From NCBI GenBank assembly GCA_027371625.1, contig DAHXMQ010000412.1, forward strand, positions 1-9,786: a DNA stretch of 9,786 bases, given 5' to 3'. The notes beneath the pieces were generated by a model. The model was given only the letters and a program-made list of their open reading frames with translations, was not told where the DNA came from and made no database searches. Below are positions 7,079 through 9,786 of the stretch, in pieces (position 1 is the stretch's first letter; each line of letters starts with the position of its first letter). The position numbers and the translations under genes are program-made. Source of the DNA: Candidatus Methanoperedentaceae archaeon. Its GTDB lineage: Archaea; Halobacteriota; Methanosarcinia; Methanosarcinales; Methanoperedenaceae.

Positions 7079-7923
7079 TATTCCCTTCTGATTATAAAAG
7101 CGTGGGAGTGACAAGAAAAGACCCGACGCAGCGCATAGGCTGCCCCATATATTTCACGACAGAATACCTGATCGCAGACCTTCCGTCAGGCTTTTCGATC
7201 TATAAAGTGGAAAGCAAAGGCGAGGGGCTTCTGAAAACACTTGTTTCGCTAAAACTAATAGCAAAAGGCAAACAGATAAAGAAATTCGAAGAAAAACTCG
7301 ATTCCCATGACAGGACGAGGCTCATCGAATCTGCCATTCCGCTTTGCAAAGGGGATGTGAATACAGTAATTTTCGAAGGCATGGACAGGCATATCACCTT
7401 TGTGCAGGACCCAAGTCTTCGCGAGGTCATGGAGATAGAGGTTATAGATATTTCTCCTCCTGAGCCGCCGTGGCTTGCCTTTGCCGTACAGAGGCTTGTA
7501 AGGAGCGGCATACTGGGAGAACTTAACATAAGGTTTACCACGAAACTGATCGACCTGCATAAATTTGAGGGGGGGAAAATGGTCTTCCCCTGCTATGCTT
7601 CTGAACTCAAAGGAAAATATATTGACACAGATACCGAGATTGAGGATAATTCCACGCTCGTTGGATGCGACATCTCGAAGCAGATATTTGATCTCAGGTT
7701 CCCGGACCTTTCTTACAAGCACATCAACATGTGCCCTCTCAAAGCGGAGCTTTACATGCCGACAAAGCCATTTATCACGCGCTGCTGCCAGAGCAAGAAA
7801 TCAGGCATGGTGAACATCAACGGTATAGATGGAGCCGTGGTGCACTGGGGCGCTTCCGAATACGATATCGTGGATGCAATAAGGATGCTTGTAAAGGTTT
7901 TGAAAGGGATTCGGTTAGGTTAA
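7075..7923 (+). CDS. Conserved-looking archaeal protein of unknown function, coupled to leuD
   Basis: 282 residues, predicted cytoplasmic: no signal peptide or membrane helix. I do not recognise a characterised domain; it resembles an uncharacterised family I associate with methanogens (possibly DUF7714, from memory and uncertain). Seven cysteines occur: C23 in IGCPIYFT, C91, C173 in FPCYAS, C198 in VGCDIS, C220 in NMCPLK and the pair C237-C238 in TRCCQS. Five lie in the C-terminal half (173-238) among well-structured sequence, which hints at metal or Fe-S binding or redox chemistry, but no classical CxxC or CxxxCxxC motif is present. The C-terminus ends in a likely helix (262-278, [17 protein letters not shown]). 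Its ATG overlaps the leuD stop (ATGA), so the two are translated together and a role near leucine or coenzyme B metabolism is plausible but unproven. Codon and base composition match leuD, not the AT-rich genes that follow. Confidence 0.88.
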   Translation: MIFPSDYKSVGVTRKDPTQRIGCPIYFTTEYLIADLPSGFSIYKVESKGEGLLKTLVSLKLIAKGKQIKKFEEKLDSHDRTRLIESAIPLCKGDVNTVIFEGMDRHITFVQDPSLREVMEIEVIDISPPEPPWLAFAVQRLVRSGILGELNIRFTTKLIDLHKFEGGKMVFPCYASELKGKYIDTDTEIEDNSTLVGCDISKQIFDLRFPDLSYKHINMCPLKAELYMPTKPFITRCCQSKKSGMVNINGIDGAVVHWGASEYDIVDAIRMLVKVLKGIRLG

Positions 7924-7928
7924 GGAAT

Positions 7929-7948
7929 ATTAGTCAAAAAAGACTGAT
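7929..7948 (+). terminator. Possible terminator hairpin after the leuD unit
   Basis: ATTAGTC (7929-7935) pairs with GACTGAT (7942-7948) through seven pairs, one of them G-T, around a six-A loop. T/A-rich sequence follows (tttattataatta). It starts 5 bases after the stop codon. The stem is weak, and archaeal termination depends mainly on T-tracts, so this is tentative. Confidence 0.4.
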
Positions 7949-7975
7949 TTATTATAATTATCTAAAATCTTTAGC

Positions 7976-8037
7976 AAATACTTATGAAATAGTATTTCTA
8001 TTTATAAAATAGTTACGTGTCATAGAGAGTATTTCTC
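7976..8037 (+). promoter_or_regulatory. Promoter/operator region of the ATPase-TOPRIM pair
   Basis: The AT-rich gap 7924-8066 contains a TATA-like TTTATAAA at 8001-8008. This lies in a perfect 6-base inverted repeat CTATTT-ata-AAATAG (7998-8012). Next to it is GAAAT-agt-ATTTC (7986-7998). AAATAC (7976-7981) also pairs with GTATTT (7992-7997). AGTATTTCT is repeated directly at 7991-7999 and 8028-8036, the second copy within GAGA-N5-TCTC (8025-8037). A start about 25 bases after the TATA box would give a leader of roughly 35 bases. Stacked dyads over a TATA box suggest repressor control, but AT-rich sequence favours chance dyads. Confidence 0.4.
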
Positions 8038-8056
8038 ATTAGAATTAAGTAATAAA

Positions 8057-8062
8057 AAGGAG
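8057..8062 (+). promoter_or_regulatory. Shine-Dalgarno sequence of the AAA ATPase gene
   Basis: AAGGAG four bases before the ATG at 8067. It is the clearest ribosome binding site in the window and supports that start; the leuD and aglB starts lack a comparable site. Confidence 0.75.
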
Positions 8063-8066
8063 TTTC

Positions 8067-9323
8067 ATGAAAATAATTAAAGAGGTTAAGATTAATAATT
8101 ACAAAGGACTTGAAGAAATTCAGTTTCCTTGTGGTCATATAAATATAATTGTAGGGCCAAATAATACTGGAAAATCTTCAATTTTAGAATCGATTTTGAT
8201 GTCAATTTCCTCTTTAAACCATTTTGAAGATGTTCTTGAAACCGACTTGTCTAAAATCTTTACTTTCAAAGTTGAAGAATTAAAATATTTTATAAATCAA
8301 GGAAAGAAGAAATCAACGGTAGGAATAGAATTATCTGACGGCAATAGAATGTCATTGGATATTCTACACTCAAAGGAAGGATATCCTGAAGAAGTCGCAG
8401 AGGACTTTCTAAATTTTATAAACAGATTCTCTACAACTGGTATTTCGGATTCAACCTATAGAAGAGTATTACCACCGAGAATTAGAATACATCAACGGGA
8501 AGTTTATGAAATATCTAGGGATTTAAGATATTTAGAGAAGACTATGCAGAAAGAAGACCCTGCGAAAAAGTTGGAATTAGAAAAAATGTTGAAATTGATG
8601 TCTGATAAACTGAATGCGTCGATTGAAGAATCTAGAAACGAGATGATTAAATCAGAAAAGTTATTTTTAGTTTCAAAATTAAACAATAATCTAATTGGGA
8701 TGTATGTTACAATGAACGACTATGCAGGAGAAATACCTTTTATTACAGATGAGAGAATTTCTATCAATTATAATATTCCTCTAATCATAAGTAGTCCTAA
8801 AGTTCGTTATGATATATCAATGCTTTATAATAAATTAATAGCTACAAAGAAACTACAAGATGTGTTGGATACATTAAAAAATAGAATCCCATATTTAGAA
8901 GATATTAGAGAGTTAGACAGCACTTTGCTTGTTCTGCTTGAAAATATAAAAGAACCACTACCATTATCGTTTATGGGAGACGGGTTTAAAGCACTTTTAA
9001 AATTATCGTTTATTGCGCCGTTAGTGAAAAATGGAATTATTTTATTTGAAGAGCCAGAGGCTTCTATGCATCTTGGCTACCTAAATATATTGGCGAGAGA
9101 GATTATATTAAACTCCAGTGATTCTCAATTTTTTATATCTACTCACAGTCTGGAATTGTTAAATAAACTCTTAGAAAAAGCTGAAAAGTGTGATAAACTA
9201 GAATCTATACGAATCTTAAGACTACGCAGATTATCGGACGGATTTATTGAGAGAGAAATTCTATCAGGAAAAGAGGCTAAAGAAGAAATTGAAACGATTG
9301 AAACGGATTTGAGGGGTTTTTAA
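8067..9323 (+). CDS. OLD/ABC-type AAA ATPase, first gene of a candidate defence pair
   Basis: 418 residues. ABC/SMC-like ATPase of the AAA_15/AAA_21 type seen in OLD nucleases and in the ATPases of PARIS and AbiL. It opens with IKEVKINNYKGLEEIQF, a typical start for this class. Walker A is GPNNTGKSS (30-38). A charged helical, possibly coiled-coil, insert spans about 152-200. The signature-like segment is SFMGDGFKALLKL (301-313). Walker B is GIILFEEPEASMH (323-335), with Glu-Glu as in OLD proteins. The H-switch is FFISTHSLELL (355-365, H360). The protein ends soon after, with no TOPRIM domain; that function appears to be supplied by the next gene, 2 bases downstream. The gene is much AT-richer than leuD (17 G/C of 60 at 8221-8280 against 36 of 60 at 6781-6840), suggesting horizontal transfer. 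A non-defence role in DNA repair is an alternative. Confidence 0.93.
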   Translation: MKIIKEVKINNYKGLEEIQFPCGHINIIVGPNNTGKSSILESILMSISSLNHFEDVLETDLSKIFTFKVEELKYFINQGKKKSTVGIELSDGNRMSLDILHSKEGYPEEVAEDFLNFINRFSTTGISDSTYRRVLPPRIRIHQREVYEISRDLRYLEKTMQKEDPAKKLELEKMLKLMSDKLNASIEESRNEMIKSEKLFLVSKLNNNLIGMYVTMNDYAGEIPFITDERISINYNIPLIISSPKVRYDISMLYNKLIATKKLQDVLDTLKNRIPYLEDIRELDSTLLVLLENIKEPLPLSFMGDGFKALLKLSFIAPLVKNGIILFEEPEASMHLGYLNILAREIILNSSDSQFFISTHSLELLNKLLEKAEKCDKLESIRILRLRRLSDGFIEREILSGKEAKEEIETIETDLRGF

Positions 9324-9325
9324 CA

Positions 9326-9786
9326 ATGAATGTTTTAATTTGCGAAGGGAAAAATGATGCATGCTTTATTGACGAAATCATGAAAGAACGTTTTACTGAA
9401 CGTATGCACACTATATATGACAACGATTTAGATAAACTCCAAGAGATGTTGGGGATGAATTGTTATAATTTCGTAAGAACTCGATTTCCTTTGATAATAT
9501 ATGGTGATGGTGGTAAATCCTTTATCAATACAGCTTTAAGGAGAGTTGTTGTTGAAACATTAGGTAAAAATAATGACGAGTTATATATAATTATGATTCG
9601 TGATGATGATGGCGCTCCCTATAAAGTATTGAATGAAAATCTCTGTAAAGAATTACAAGCTCTTTTAAGAGATGAGACAAAATTTATTGTACACATTCCA
9701 AAGATCGAATGTAATAACGATTTCTTTATCCTAAAGCACCCAAGAAGCAGAGGAAGCCTTAAAGTAAAGCTTTCAACCGTTCCAAG
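9326..9786 (+). CDS. TOPRIM-like protein (OLD nuclease partner), 3' end cut by window edge
   Basis: 153 complete codons are visible; the frame is open at the window end. MNVLICEGKNDACFI carries the first TOPRIM acidic residue (E7 in CEGKND). IIYGDGGKS (57-65) resembles the glycine segment of TOPRIM proteins, and ELYIIMIRDDDGAP (85-98) gives the DxD metal motif (D93, D95). The strand-helix spacing fits a stand-alone TOPRIM domain of the DUF3226/DUF4435/DUF4276 kind; I cannot say which. The ATG lies 2 bases after the ATPase stop, so the two are co-expressed and probably form one complex, with the ATPase controlling this predicted nuclease or toxin subunit. Composition is as AT-rich as the ATPase gene. 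The missing C-terminal part is needed to place it in a family. Confidence 0.82.
   Translation, partial: MNVLICEGKNDACFIDEIMKERFTERMHTIYDNDLDKLQEMLGMNCYNFVRTRFPLIIYGDGGKSFINTALRRVVVETLGKNNDELYIIMIRDDDGAPYKVLNENLCKELQALLRDETKFIVHIPKIECNNDFFILKHPRSRGSLKVKLSTVP

Noticed and set aside
7255..7722. Open frame of 155 codons on the minus strand within the 282-residue gene
   Set aside because: Antisense shadow of a coupled plus-strand gene; no ribosome binding site or recognisable domain.
7731..8012. Plus-strand frame of 93 codons running from the 282-residue gene into the gap
   Set aside because: Two thirds overlaps the real gene in another frame, and the tail is low-complexity AT-rich sequence.
1..9786. 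tRNA, rRNA, CRISPR array or insertion sequence
   Set aside because: I saw no cloverleaf-like sequence, no regularly spaced repeats with unique spacers, and no transposase or terminal repeats; coding density explains nearly all of the window.

Overview
This window looks like euryarchaeal DNA from the methanogen/ANME side of the tree (Methanosarcinales-like). Three things point there: an archaeal AglB oligosaccharyltransferase with the archaeal TIxE motif, a LeuD/HacB small subunit with the YLRT loop known from methanogen homoaconitase (coenzyme B pathway), and TATA-type promoter elements with very short leaders. The exact genus cannot be read from the sequence; a methanogen or an anaerobic methane oxidiser is an inference.

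Region 1 (1-6507, all on the minus strand) is a protein or surface glycosylation operon. In transcription order it holds aglB (6507-4117), a GT2 polyprenyl-phosphate glycosyltransferase with four C-terminal membrane helices (4079-2946), two GT4 glycosyltransferases (2949-1801 and 1794-709) and a second GT2 enzyme that runs off the left edge (705 to before 1). After the first junction the genes are 3-6 bases apart or overlap by 4, so they are almost certainly co-transcribed. The likely division of labour is that the GT2 and GT4 enzymes build a lipid-linked glycan and AglB transfers it to Asn of secreted or S-layer proteins.

Region 2 (6508-7950, plus strand) is divergent from region 1 across an 82-base gap with a TATA-like box that could serve both sides. 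It holds leuD/hacB and, overlapping it by ATGA, a 282-residue cysteine-bearing protein I do not recognise by function. A hairpin at 7929-7948 may end this unit.

Region 3 (about 7950-9786, plus strand) is sharply more AT-rich. It has its own promoter-like region with nested inverted repeats and a strong Shine-Dalgarno sequence. It encodes a two-gene unit: an OLD/ABC-type AAA ATPase and, 2 bases later, a TOPRIM-like protein cut by the right edge. This split ATPase + TOPRIM arrangement is typical of anti-phage systems (PARIS-like, AbiL-like, split OLD) and is the best candidate here for an undescribed system.

Two structural oddities deserve attention. A 33-base inverted repeat joins the left edge of the window to the end of the 361-residue GT4 gene. 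A 27-base tandem repeat lies inside the C-terminal domain of aglB.
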